9,051 nucleotides of DNA, from the NCBI GenBank assembly GCA_016871475.1, contig VHDG01000112.1, positions 1-9,051 on the forward strand, read 5' to 3'. Below are positions 1 to 6,763 of the stretch, piece by piece. This DNA is from Verrucomicrobiota bacterium. Its GTDB lineage: Bacteria; Verrucomicrobiota; Verrucomicrobiia; Limisphaerales; UBA11320. A model generated the notes under the pieces. The model was not told where the DNA came from. It saw only the letters and a list, made by a program, of their open reading frames with translations, and searched no databases. Position 1 is the stretch's first letter. Every line of letters starts with the position of its first letter. The translations under genes were made by a program, and so were the position numbers.

Positions 1-1626
1 TTTCAGGTGCGGATTGGCTCGGGCGAGGTGCTGAGCTCAGGCGACGAAGCGGACTTGCTGCTGGCCTTCTATCAACACTCCTACGACGAGCATATCGCCA
101 GCCTGAAGAAAGGCGGCATCGTGCTTTTCGACAGCGACCACGTCGAGCCCAACCCAGACTACCAGACTCAGTACCGTCACCTCCCGGTTCCGATATCCAC
201 CCGAACCATTGAGGCGATCGGGGGAACCGCGAAGGACAAGGGCAAGAACCTTTTCACGCTCGGTCTGGTGGCCAAGATGTTTGATTTGAATGTGCCCAAG
301 CTGGAAAAACTGATTTCCGAGAGGTTCACCGGCAAGGACCAGAGCATCACGCAAAACGCGCTGAACGCCTTCCACGCAGGCTACGGATCCCAGGTGAACA
401 CCTTCGCTGAAACCTTCCGCTTCCAGGAACCGGAAGCCAAAGGCAAACCTCAGGTGGTCATGGGCGGAAATGAAGCCCTCGGATTCGGCTTGATCGCAGC
501 CGGGGTGCGATTCGGTGCGGGATATCCGATCACTCCCTGGTCAGACATCATGGAGCTTTTGCGGCGCGAACTTCCCAAATACGGTGGGATGTTCATCCAA
601 TGCGAGGATGAGATCGCATCCATCTCGATGGCTTTGGGCGCGAGCTACGCCGGCCGGGTTGCAGTCACAGGCTCAAGTGGTCCCGGCATCTCCCTCAAAA
701 CCGAAGCCCTGGGGTGGGGTGTGATGTCCGAGATGCCGCTGGTGATTGTGGACGTCCAACGCGGCGGCCCATCCACCGGCATGCCCACCAACGTGGAACA
801 AAGCGATCTCAACATCGCTGTCTTCGGTGGACACGGCGATTCGCCCCGGGTCGTGGTCGCTCCAGGAAATGTCGAGGATTGCTTCTACACAGCCATCGAG
901 GCGGTCAACATCGCTCGCAAGTACAGCGTGCCCGTCATCATCCTCACTGACCAGGCCATCGCCACCCGCATCGAGGCTTTCGAGCAGCCGAACCTCGAGG
1001 GAGTCTGCCAGGATATCTCGCCCGACTTCACCGCCGTGGCGGATCACAAGCCTTACGACTTGAGTGCGCCGGATGGAGTGACCCATCACCTGCCCCCCGG
1101 CACGAGGATTGGCACGGGCAAGTACCCGGTCGTCACAGGCCTTGAACACGACGAGATGGGACACCCCACCGGGTCCCCCAAGTTGCACGTCGCGATGACA
1201 GCCAAGCGCCGCAACAAACTAAAGGCGCTCGCAAACGAACTGCCTGTCCCGAAAGTTTTCGGGCCCAGCGAGGGACAAATCCTCCTCGTCGGCTGGGGAT
1301 CAACACAGGGTCCAATCCGCGAGGCTGTGGAAAAAGCCCGCGCGCAAGGCGAGGCCATCTCAGCGCTGCATCTCAAGCATCTCAATCCGCTTCCCAACGG
1401 CCTGGAGCAGGCCTTCGCAGGATTCAGACATGTGTTCGTCGTGGAAATGAACGACGGCGGGCTTTACGGACACGGTCAGCTGGCAATGATTTTGCGCGCA
1501 CGTTACTGCGACCCGAAGATCCATGGCATCAACAAGACGGACGGCCTCACCTGGAAAGTCCGTGAGATCCTTGAAAAAGCCAAAGCTCTCGCCGGAGAGC
1601 TCAAGTCATCGAACGGAAAAGCCTGA
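1..1626 (+). CDS. korA: 2-oxoglutarate:ferredoxin oxidoreductase, alpha subunit with fused N-terminal gamma domain (5' partial)
   Basis: This subunit pairs with KorB to convert 2-oxoglutarate and CoA to succinyl-CoA and CO2, passing electrons to ferredoxin, or to run the reverse reaction in the cytoplasm. The frame is open to the left edge. The GTG at position 7 is probably internal, because the protein begins in the middle of a gamma domain whose first roughly 60 residues are missing. Counting from that GTG, residues 1-125 are the rest of the gamma domain. The alpha (POR_N-like) domain follows: GYPITP at 172-177, an acidic CEDEIAS segment near 199-205, a GSSGPG loop at 222-227, and the hallmark GGPSTGMPT at 253-261 followed by EQSDL. 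Residues from about 400 to the end match the domain II swivel region. The stop lies 59 bases before korB. The family is clear. Substrate (2-oxoglutarate rather than another 2-oxoacid) is inferred from the fused gamma-alpha layout and the KorB partner, so a different keto acid is possible. Confidence 0.9.
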   Translation, partial: FQVRIGSGEVLSSGDEADLLLAFYQHSYDEHIASLKKGGIVLFDSDHVEPNPDYQTQYRHLPVPISTRTIEAIGGTAKDKGKNLFTLGLVAKMFDLNVPKLEKLISERFTGKDQSITQNALNAFHAGYGSQVNTFAETFRFQEPEAKGKPQVVMGGNEALGFGLIAAGVRFGAGYPITPWSDIMELLRRELPKYGGMFIQCEDEIASISMALGASYAGRVAVTGSSGPGISLKTEALGWGVMSEMPLVIVDVQRGGPSTGMPTNVEQSDLNIAVFGGHGDSPRVVVAPGNVEDCFYTAIEAVNIARKYSVPVIILTDQAIATRIEAFEQPNLEGVCQDISPDFTAVADHKPYDLSAPDGVTHHLPPGTRIGTGKYPVVTGLEHDEMGHPTGSPKLHVAMTAKRRNKLKALANELPVPKVFGPSEGQILLVGWGSTQGPIREAVEKARAQGEAISALHLKHLNPLPNGLEQAFAGFRHVFVVEMNDGGLYGHGQLAMILRARYCDPKIHGINKTDGLTWKVREILEKAKALAGELKSSNGKA

Positions 1627-1685
1627 TCCAGTCACACGGTCAGAAACACAACCCACAGCTTTCACAACCTCGATTCCCTTAATTC

Positions 1686-2633
1686 ATGAGCTCGAATCCA
1701 ATTCTCTTCAAGATGCCTCCCAGGTCCGCAACCCCGGCGATCCCTGCCATCCCCGATGGCGAGCGGAAGGGGCTGACGAAAAAGGAAGTGGCCGCAGACC
1801 ATCCCACCTGGTGCCCGGGGTGTGGTGACTTCTCCGTCCTCGCGCTGTACTTCAAACTCATCGAGAAGCGGAAGATCCACCATGAACGCATCACCACGAT
1901 CGCAGGCATCGGCTGCTCCAGCCGATTCCCCTATTTCGTGCAGGCTCATGGCGCCCATTACATTCACGGCCGCGCCCTGTCCTTTGCGAGCGGCGTGAGC
2001 CTCTCGCGACCCGACCTTCACGTCTTTGCATTCAGTGGTGATGGCGATGCATTCTCGATTGGCGGCAACCACTTCAACCACACCGCCCGCAAGAACATCA
2101 AGATGACGCTGGTGGTGATGGACAACTGGGTTTATGGGCTCACCAAGAAGCAAACCTCCCCCACGTCCCCGCTCGGCTTCAAGAGCAAGACGGATCAATG
2201 GGGCGCCTTCGATCGTCCCATCAACCCGATGAAGCAGGCGATCAGCGCCGGGGCGAGCTTCGTTGCACGAACCACCCACACCAATCCGAACCATGTCCTC
2301 CAGATGATGGAGGCAGCCATGGACCACGACGGGTTTTCCTTTATCGAATGCCTCAGCGAGTGCGTGGAGTTTTATGAAGGCTCGTTCGATGCCTCCAATC
2401 CACGCAAAGGCGGGAAGTTCGATCTGGTGCCGGCTGACCACGACGTCACCAACGAGATGGCGGCCTACAAGCTCGCGGACGAAGATTTCCCGGGCAAGTT
2501 CGGGATATTTTATCAGGTCAAGCGCCCGACCAAGAACGCCATGGAGGCAAAGGTCATCGGAGACACCCAGACCAAGGTCAGCGGATTGAAGGACTGGCAG
2601 ATTCTCCAGAAGAGTTTTGACCGGATGAAGTGA
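1686..2633 (+). CDS. korB: 2-oxoglutarate:ferredoxin oxidoreductase, beta subunit
   Basis: This is the catalytic beta subunit, which binds thiamine diphosphate and a [4Fe-4S] cluster and acts with KorA. The protein has 315 residues, a normal length. WCPGCGDF at residues 42-49 supplies Cys43 and Cys46; Cys77 (GIGCSSR) and Cys226 (SECVEF) complete the four cysteines expected to hold the cluster. The TPP and Mg2+ site is GDGDAFSIGGNHF at 118-130, followed by the MDNWVYGLTKKQ segment and SPTSP, typical of KorB. The ATG at 1686 leaves a somewhat long, Pro- and Ala-rich leader of about 38 residues before the conserved core. No Shine-Dalgarno sequence is visible upstream. The TGA stop overlaps the GTG of the next gene (GTGA), which suggests translational coupling. 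Family assignment is secure; 2-oxoglutarate as substrate is the likely but not proven choice. Confidence 0.92.
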   Translation: MSSNPILFKMPPRSATPAIPAIPDGERKGLTKKEVAADHPTWCPGCGDFSVLALYFKLIEKRKIHHERITTIAGIGCSSRFPYFVQAHGAHYIHGRALSFASGVSLSRPDLHVFAFSGDGDAFSIGGNHFNHTARKNIKMTLVVMDNWVYGLTKKQTSPTSPLGFKSKTDQWGAFDRPINPMKQAISAGASFVARTTHTNPNHVLQMMEAAMDHDGFSFIECLSECVEFYEGSFDASNPRKGGKFDLVPADHDVTNEMAAYKLADEDFPGKFGIFYQVKRPTKNAMEAKVIGDTQTKVSGLKDWQILQKSFDRMK

Positions 2634-3817
2634 GCACGGTGAACCGGCGAACCGCCATGTCCAGGTTCGGCCTGGCTGCACTCTTGTTCCCAGCAGCCAG
2701 CCTCATTGCCGCTTCAGCAACTCCGCCTGCCCGCAAAGCGCGTCGTCCCCGTCCCGACCTCGCCTCCTTCATCAGCGTCACGGATTTCGAGCTCGCTTTC
2801 GAATCGCGGACGAACGAGATGTCCCGCGCCTTTGTGAAAGGGGGGGCAGCGGACGAAATCACCATTCGCTGGAACCGTGAAGCGTTCGATCGAATTGTCC
2901 TGAAACCCCGTGTCCTTGTGGACGTTTCGCAGGTTGATACGCGGGTCAAACTTCCAGGGCTCGAACTTCCTCACCCTATTATTCTGGCTCCGACGGCCTT
3001 TCATCGAATGGTCAATCCCCTCGGCGAACCGGAAACTGCACGGGGAGCGGCGTCCACAAAATCTCTCTTCGTCGTCAGCAGTTCGTGCAACACCCGGATT
3101 TCAGAGATTGCTCAAGCTGCCCCAGGCAGCCCGTTGTGGTTCCAGATGTACGTCCAGTCCGACCGCGAGTTCGTCAAGGACGTCGTTAGAGAGGTCGAAG
3201 CCGCGGGCGTTCGTGCTTTGATGCTCACTGTCGATGCGCCGGTCGTGGGCCCGCGTTACCGTCAGATCCGTGCAAAGTTCAAACTCACACCAGGCTTGAA
3301 ACTGCCCTACATGCTGGATGTGAACAAGGGACGCGACTCACTGCTTCGTGGCGGAAACATGCGGATGACCTGGGCAGACATCGAGTGGCTCAAGTCGATC
3401 ACCCGGCTGCCGGTCTGGCTGAAGGGAATACTGGATCCTGATGATGCCGAAAGGGCAGTTCGTCACGGGGCTGCCGGCATCGTGGTTTCCAACCACGGCG
3501 GTCGAGGCCTCGATACCGCTCCAGCGACCATCACCGCGCTGACTTCCATCGCGAGCAAGGTCGCCGGCCGGATCCCGATCCTGATGGATGGAGGCGTCAG
3601 ACGTGGCACGGACGTATTGAAGGCTCTGGCATTGGGGGCGAAGGCCGTGATGATTGGACGTCCCTATCTGCATGGGCTCGCGGTTGCCGGAGCACCCGGC
3701 CTCGGGCGTGTGGTTGAAATCCTCAGGGATGAGTTTGAACAAGCCTTGGCCCTCACCGGCCGCACCTCGATCGACGCCCTGGATAGATCTGTGATTTGGG
3801 AAACACAACAAAAGTAA
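2630..3817 (+). CDS. FMN-dependent alpha-hydroxy-acid oxidase/dehydrogenase family protein with a Tat-like signal
   Basis: The enzyme family oxidises 2-hydroxy acids such as glycolate, lactate or mandelate to 2-oxo acids using FMN in a TIM barrel. In the 395-residue product, compared with plant glycolate oxidase, the key residues align as follows: Tyr174 (WFQMY) with Tyr129, Asp202 (LTVDAP) with Asp157, Arg209 with Arg164, Lys265 (VWLKG) with Lys230, His289 with the catalytic His254 and Arg292 with Arg257 (SNHGGR at 287-292). The FMN phosphate site is DGGVRRG at 320-326 and GRPY at 343-346. Two positions differ: the active-site Tyr24 equivalent is Phe68, and the Gln after SNHGGR is Gly293. 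The GTG at 2630 was chosen because it overlaps the korB stop and puts Arg6-Arg7 ahead of a hydrophobic stretch (13-28) and an ASA site near residue 30, a Tat-like signal. The ATG at 2657 would remove the arginine pair. The substrate cannot be told. Confidence 0.87.
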   Translation: MSTVNRRTAMSRFGLAALLFPAASLIAASATPPARKARRPRPDLASFISVTDFELAFESRTNEMSRAFVKGGAADEITIRWNREAFDRIVLKPRVLVDVSQVDTRVKLPGLELPHPIILAPTAFHRMVNPLGEPETARGAASTKSLFVVSSSCNTRISEIAQAAPGSPLWFQMYVQSDREFVKDVVREVEAAGVRALMLTVDAPVVGPRYRQIRAKFKLTPGLKLPYMLDVNKGRDSLLRGGNMRMTWADIEWLKSITRLPVWLKGILDPDDAERAVRHGAAGIVVSNHGGRGLDTAPATITALTSIASKVAGRIPILMDGGVRRGTDVLKALALGAKAVMIGRPYLHGLAVAGAPGLGRVVEILRDEFEQALALTGRTSIDALDRSVIWETQQK

Positions 3818-3948
3818 AAGACCCACCCCAAGATTGATTTTGCACCGTGGGCTTGCTTGGGTGCCCTGCACAACATGCTCCAGCCAGCTATGAGAACCCC
3901 GATCGTCCCAGGCCAATAACAAGACCTCATACTCCAACCGCTCTTTTC

Positions 3949-5379
3949 ATGTCTTATCCCACTCAACTGTTCATCAACGGCCAAAGGCAATCCTCCAAGT
4001 CAGGCCGGAAAATAACATTGCTCAACCCTTCAACGGAACAGCCCGTCTGCGAAGTCGATGCTGCGAGTCCGGCAGAGGTTGACGCCGCCTGTACATCTGC
4101 TCACAAGGCATGGGAGAATGGGTGGCGTGATCTGCCACCAGGGAAACGCGCGGAGATCCTGTTCAACATCGCCAGGGTCTTGCGAGACAACCAACAATGG
4201 ATTGCCAAGCTCGAGATGGAGCAGATTGGCAAACCCATCGCTGACGCGCGCGACGAAGCATCCCTCGGCGCAAGGGTTTTCGAATACTACGCAGGCGGAG
4301 TGAGCCGTCTCTACGGCCAGACCATCCCTGTCGCCCGTGGAGGTTTCGATTTCACCCTTCGCCAGCCCATGGGTGTCACCGCAGCCATCGCCCCATGGAA
4401 CTTCCCATTCCCCATCGCCTGCTGGAAAGTCGCTCCAGCCCTCGCCGCAGGAAACTGTGTCATCCTCAAACCCGCCTCGATCTCCCCTCTCACCGCCCTC
4501 GCCCTGGGCGAACTCGCCTCCCAAGCCGGCCTCCCTCCTGGTGTCCTTCAGGTGCTTCCAGGCGCTGGAGCCGCCATGGGCGACGCCCTTGTAACCCACC
4601 CTCTCGTTAGAAAAGTCTCCTTCACAGGTTCCACTGAAGTCGGACGCCGCATCATGGAACTAGCTTCCCGAGACCTCAAACGCGTGTCACTCGAGCTGGG
4701 CGGAAAATCCCCAAACATCGTCTTCGCAGACTCGGACTGGAGAAAGGCCGCCGAGTCATCCCCCATGAGCGTGTTTGCCAACACGGGACAGGACTGCTGC
4801 GCACGCAGTCGCGTCTTCGTCGAACGAAGCATCTTCGATGAATTCGTCGCTCGCTTTGTCGATGCCACCCAGAAACTCGTCATTGGCGATCCCTCCAAAG
4901 AGGAAACCCAGCTTGGCCCCATGGCGTCGATGGCACAGCGCTCGAGCGTCGAAGATTTTCTCGTCGACGCCCGCAAGGGGGGAGCTCGTTTCGCTTGCGG
5001 GGGCGACCGACCTGTGGCGACCGGAGCTTTCGTGTCTCCAGCTGTCCTCGTGGGAATCGAGAAATCCAGCCGTTGCTGGAAGGAGGAGATCTTCGGACCC
5101 GTGGCTGCCATCACTCCGTTTGATGACGAAGCCTCCATGATCAAAGAGGTCAACGATTCGCCCTATGGACTGAGCGGGTCCGTCTGGACCCACGATATCC
5201 GCAAGGCCCTCCGGGTATCGCGTGCGGTTCAGAGCGGAGTCATCAGTGTCAACTGTCACAACAGCGTCCACGTGGAAGCCCCGTTCGGCGGCTTCAAAAT
5301 GAGCGGTATCGGGCGGGATCTGGGCATGACCGCGCTCGAAGGCTACACAGAACTCAAAAACATCTACGTCGCAGACTGA
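3949..5379 (+). CDS. NAD(P)+-dependent aldehyde dehydrogenase, aminobutyraldehyde/betaine-aldehyde type
   Basis: This soluble enzyme of the ALDH superfamily oxidises an aldehyde to a carboxylate. The 476-residue protein has the full catalytic set: Asn151 in PWNFPFP, the coenzyme lysine Lys174 in ILKPA, the FTGSTEVG loop at 225-232, the general base Glu249 in LELGGKSP, the nucleophile Cys283 in GQDCCARSR, and Glu380 in EEIFGPV. The C-terminal PFGGFKMSGIGRD segment is typical of the subgroup that includes gamma-aminobutyraldehyde, gamma-glutamyl-aminobutyraldehyde (PuuC) and betaine aldehyde dehydrogenases. The frame stays open upstream to 3847, but the 34 extra residues look unlike ALDH and the conserved LFINGQ start follows the ATG at 3949 directly, so that start is used; it has no Shine-Dalgarno sequence. 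The gene lies 7 bases before a glutamine-synthetase-like gene, which supports an amino-aldehyde or gamma-glutamylated aldehyde as substrate. That choice is an inference from context. Confidence 0.9.
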   Translation: MSYPTQLFINGQRQSSKSGRKITLLNPSTEQPVCEVDAASPAEVDAACTSAHKAWENGWRDLPPGKRAEILFNIARVLRDNQQWIAKLEMEQIGKPIADARDEASLGARVFEYYAGGVSRLYGQTIPVARGGFDFTLRQPMGVTAAIAPWNFPFPIACWKVAPALAAGNCVILKPASISPLTALALGELASQAGLPPGVLQVLPGAGAAMGDALVTHPLVRKVSFTGSTEVGRRIMELASRDLKRVSLELGGKSPNIVFADSDWRKAAESSPMSVFANTGQDCCARSRVFVERSIFDEFVARFVDATQKLVIGDPSKEETQLGPMASMAQRSSVEDFLVDARKGGARFACGGDRPVATGAFVSPAVLVGIEKSSRCWKEEIFGPVAAITPFDDEASMIKEVNDSPYGLSGSVWTHDIRKALRVSRAVQSGVISVNCHNSVHVEAPFGGFKMSGIGRDLGMTALEGYTELKNIYVAD

Positions 5380-5386
5380 TCCCACC

Positions 5387-6757
5387 ATGACACTCAAAGA
5401 ACTTTCACAGGCCGTCCAGCGAGGCGAGATCGACACCGTCATCACCGCTGTTCCAGATCCTTTTGGACGTCTGGTCGGCAAACGGTTTCGAGCTGACTAC
5501 TTTTTGAAATCCGTCGTGTCCCATGGCACGCATGGTTGCAACTATCTCCTGACGGTGAACATGGACATGGATCCGCTCGAAGGCTTCAAGGTGGCCAACT
5601 GGGAAGCCGGCTTTGGAGATTTTGAGATGCGGCCCGACCTATCCAGCCTTCGGCGTCTCCCCTGGCAGCCGGGCACCGCATTGGTGCTCTGCGACTTCTT
5701 TAAACATGACGGGGAATTGGTCGATGAAGCACCCCGATCGGTGCTGCACAGACAGCTGTCCAGAATCACCGGGAAGGGCTGGACATGCTACTGCGCCAGC
5801 GAACTCGAATTCTATCTGTTCAATCAAACTTTCCACTCGGCGTTCCAGAGCGGCTATCGGGACCTCCAGCCGAGCAGTGATTACCGCATCGACTACCACC
5901 TGATGCAACCGACACGCGAGGAAGGTTTGATGCGAGCGATTCGCAACCAGATGACCGAGGCACGGGTACCGGTTGAAAGCAGCAAGGGGGAATGGAGCCG
6001 CGGACAGCACGAGATCAACTTCACTTACGACGAACCCCTGGTCATGGCGGACATGCACGTCCTTTTTAAGCAAGGCGTGAAGGAAATGGCCGAACAGCAA
6101 GGCCGGGCGGTGAGCTTCATGGCCAAGTACGCTCCAGCGGAAGCAGGCAGCTCATGTCATATCCACATGAGTCTCTGGAAAGGCAAAAAAAACCTCTTCT
6201 GGGAAAACAGCAAGGGAAGCCATGGGAACCATCCTCATGCCAGCGGGTCTGCCCTGTTCCGACACTTTCTCGGCGGCCTGCTCAAGTACAGCCCGGAGCT
6301 CTGCCTTTTCTTTGGACCGACCATCAACAGCTACAAGCGCTATCAGCCAGGCAGCTGGGCTCCCACCCGCATGGCGTGGTCCACTGACAACAGGACTTGT
6401 GGATATCGCATCGTGGGCTCCGGGAATGGGTTTCGACTCGAGAACCGCATGCCGGGTGCCGACGCCAACCCGTACCTCGCTTTCTCCGCGATGATCGCTG
6501 CCGGACTCAAAGGCATCGAAGAAAAGCTCAGCTGCGGGGAAGCCTACGAGGGCAATGCCTACGTGGATCCGAAACTACGGAAGCTCCCGTCCAGTCTCCG
6601 CGAGGCCGCAAGTCTCCTGGAAAACAGCCAGCTCGCGCGGGACGCGTTCGGATCGAACGTGGTTGAGTTTTATGTGCGCCACGCACAGCTCGAGCAACAG
6701 GCCTTCGACGACGCTGTCACCGACTGGGAGAAACAGCGCTACTTCGAACGGATTTAG
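5387..6757 (+). CDS. Glutamine-synthetase-like amide ligase (gamma-glutamyl-polyamine synthetase / PuuA-like), not a true glutamine synthetase
   Basis: The protein (456 residues) has the glutamine synthetase catalytic fold, which activates glutamate as gamma-glutamyl phosphate and joins it to an amine. Metal and glutamate ligands are present: Glu139 and Glu141 (SELEFYLF), Glu202 and Glu209 (GEWSRGQHE), and His258 with His260 (GSSCHIHMS). The phosphate and glutamate arginines are Arg318, Arg336 and Arg341, and the RLENR segment at 350-354 precedes ANPYL at 359-363. Residues that bind ammonium in E. coli glutamine synthetase are not kept. The Glu327 position is Trp324 (PGSWAP), and no DGSS motif with the Asp50 equivalent is seen near residues 45-60. 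The Tyr of the adenylylation site is not evident. This pattern is that of ligases acting on larger amines such as putrescine or spermine. The gene sits 7 bases after the aldehyde dehydrogenase and 6 bases before the diiron/ATP-grasp gene, so one operon is likely. The amine is unknown. Confidence 0.85.
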   Translation: MTLKELSQAVQRGEIDTVITAVPDPFGRLVGKRFRADYFLKSVVSHGTHGCNYLLTVNMDMDPLEGFKVANWEAGFGDFEMRPDLSSLRRLPWQPGTALVLCDFFKHDGELVDEAPRSVLHRQLSRITGKGWTCYCASELEFYLFNQTFHSAFQSGYRDLQPSSDYRIDYHLMQPTREEGLMRAIRNQMTEARVPVESSKGEWSRGQHEINFTYDEPLVMADMHVLFKQGVKEMAEQQGRAVSFMAKYAPAEAGSSCHIHMSLWKGKKNLFWENSKGSHGNHPHASGSALFRHFLGGLLKYSPELCLFFGPTINSYKRYQPGSWAPTRMAWSTDNRTCGYRIVGSGNGFRLENRMPGADANPYLAFSAMIAAGLKGIEEKLSCGEAYEGNAYVDPKLRKLPSSLREAASLLENSQLARDAFGSNVVEFYVRHAQLEQQAFDDAVTDWEKQRYFERI

Positions 6758-6763
6758 AGCCAC

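Noticed and set aside
1662..2681. 339-codon open frame on the - strand
   Set aside because: It is antisense to korB, whose domains and cysteines are unmistakable. The translated product resembles no family I recognise, and long antisense frames are common in GC-rich genes.
3842..3866. Inverted repeats GCACC/GGTGC and GGGC/GCCC in the 131-base gap, a possible terminator or operator
   Set aside because: The stems are only 4-5 base pairs, mutually exclusive, and no T-run follows, so chance explains them.
3338..3937. 199-codon open frame on the - strand reaching into the 131-base gap
   Set aside because: It is mostly antisense to the conserved barrel of the hydroxy-acid oxidase and shows no protein-family features.
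3847..3948. In-frame upstream extension of the aldehyde dehydrogenase
   Set aside because: The 34 extra residues are Pro-rich and unlike any ALDH N-terminus. The conserved LFINGQ begins just after the ATG at 3949, giving the usual length.
4756..5481. 241-codon open frame on the - strand
   Set aside because: It lies antisense to the aldehyde dehydrogenase and the start of the GS-like gene, with no recognisable domain, so it is a shadow of GC-rich codon use.
5387..6757. Reading the GS-like gene as a true glutamine synthetase (glnA)
   Set aside because: The ammonium-site acidic residues are replaced and the neighbours are an amino-aldehyde-type dehydrogenase and an ATP-grasp fusion, which favours an amine ligase.
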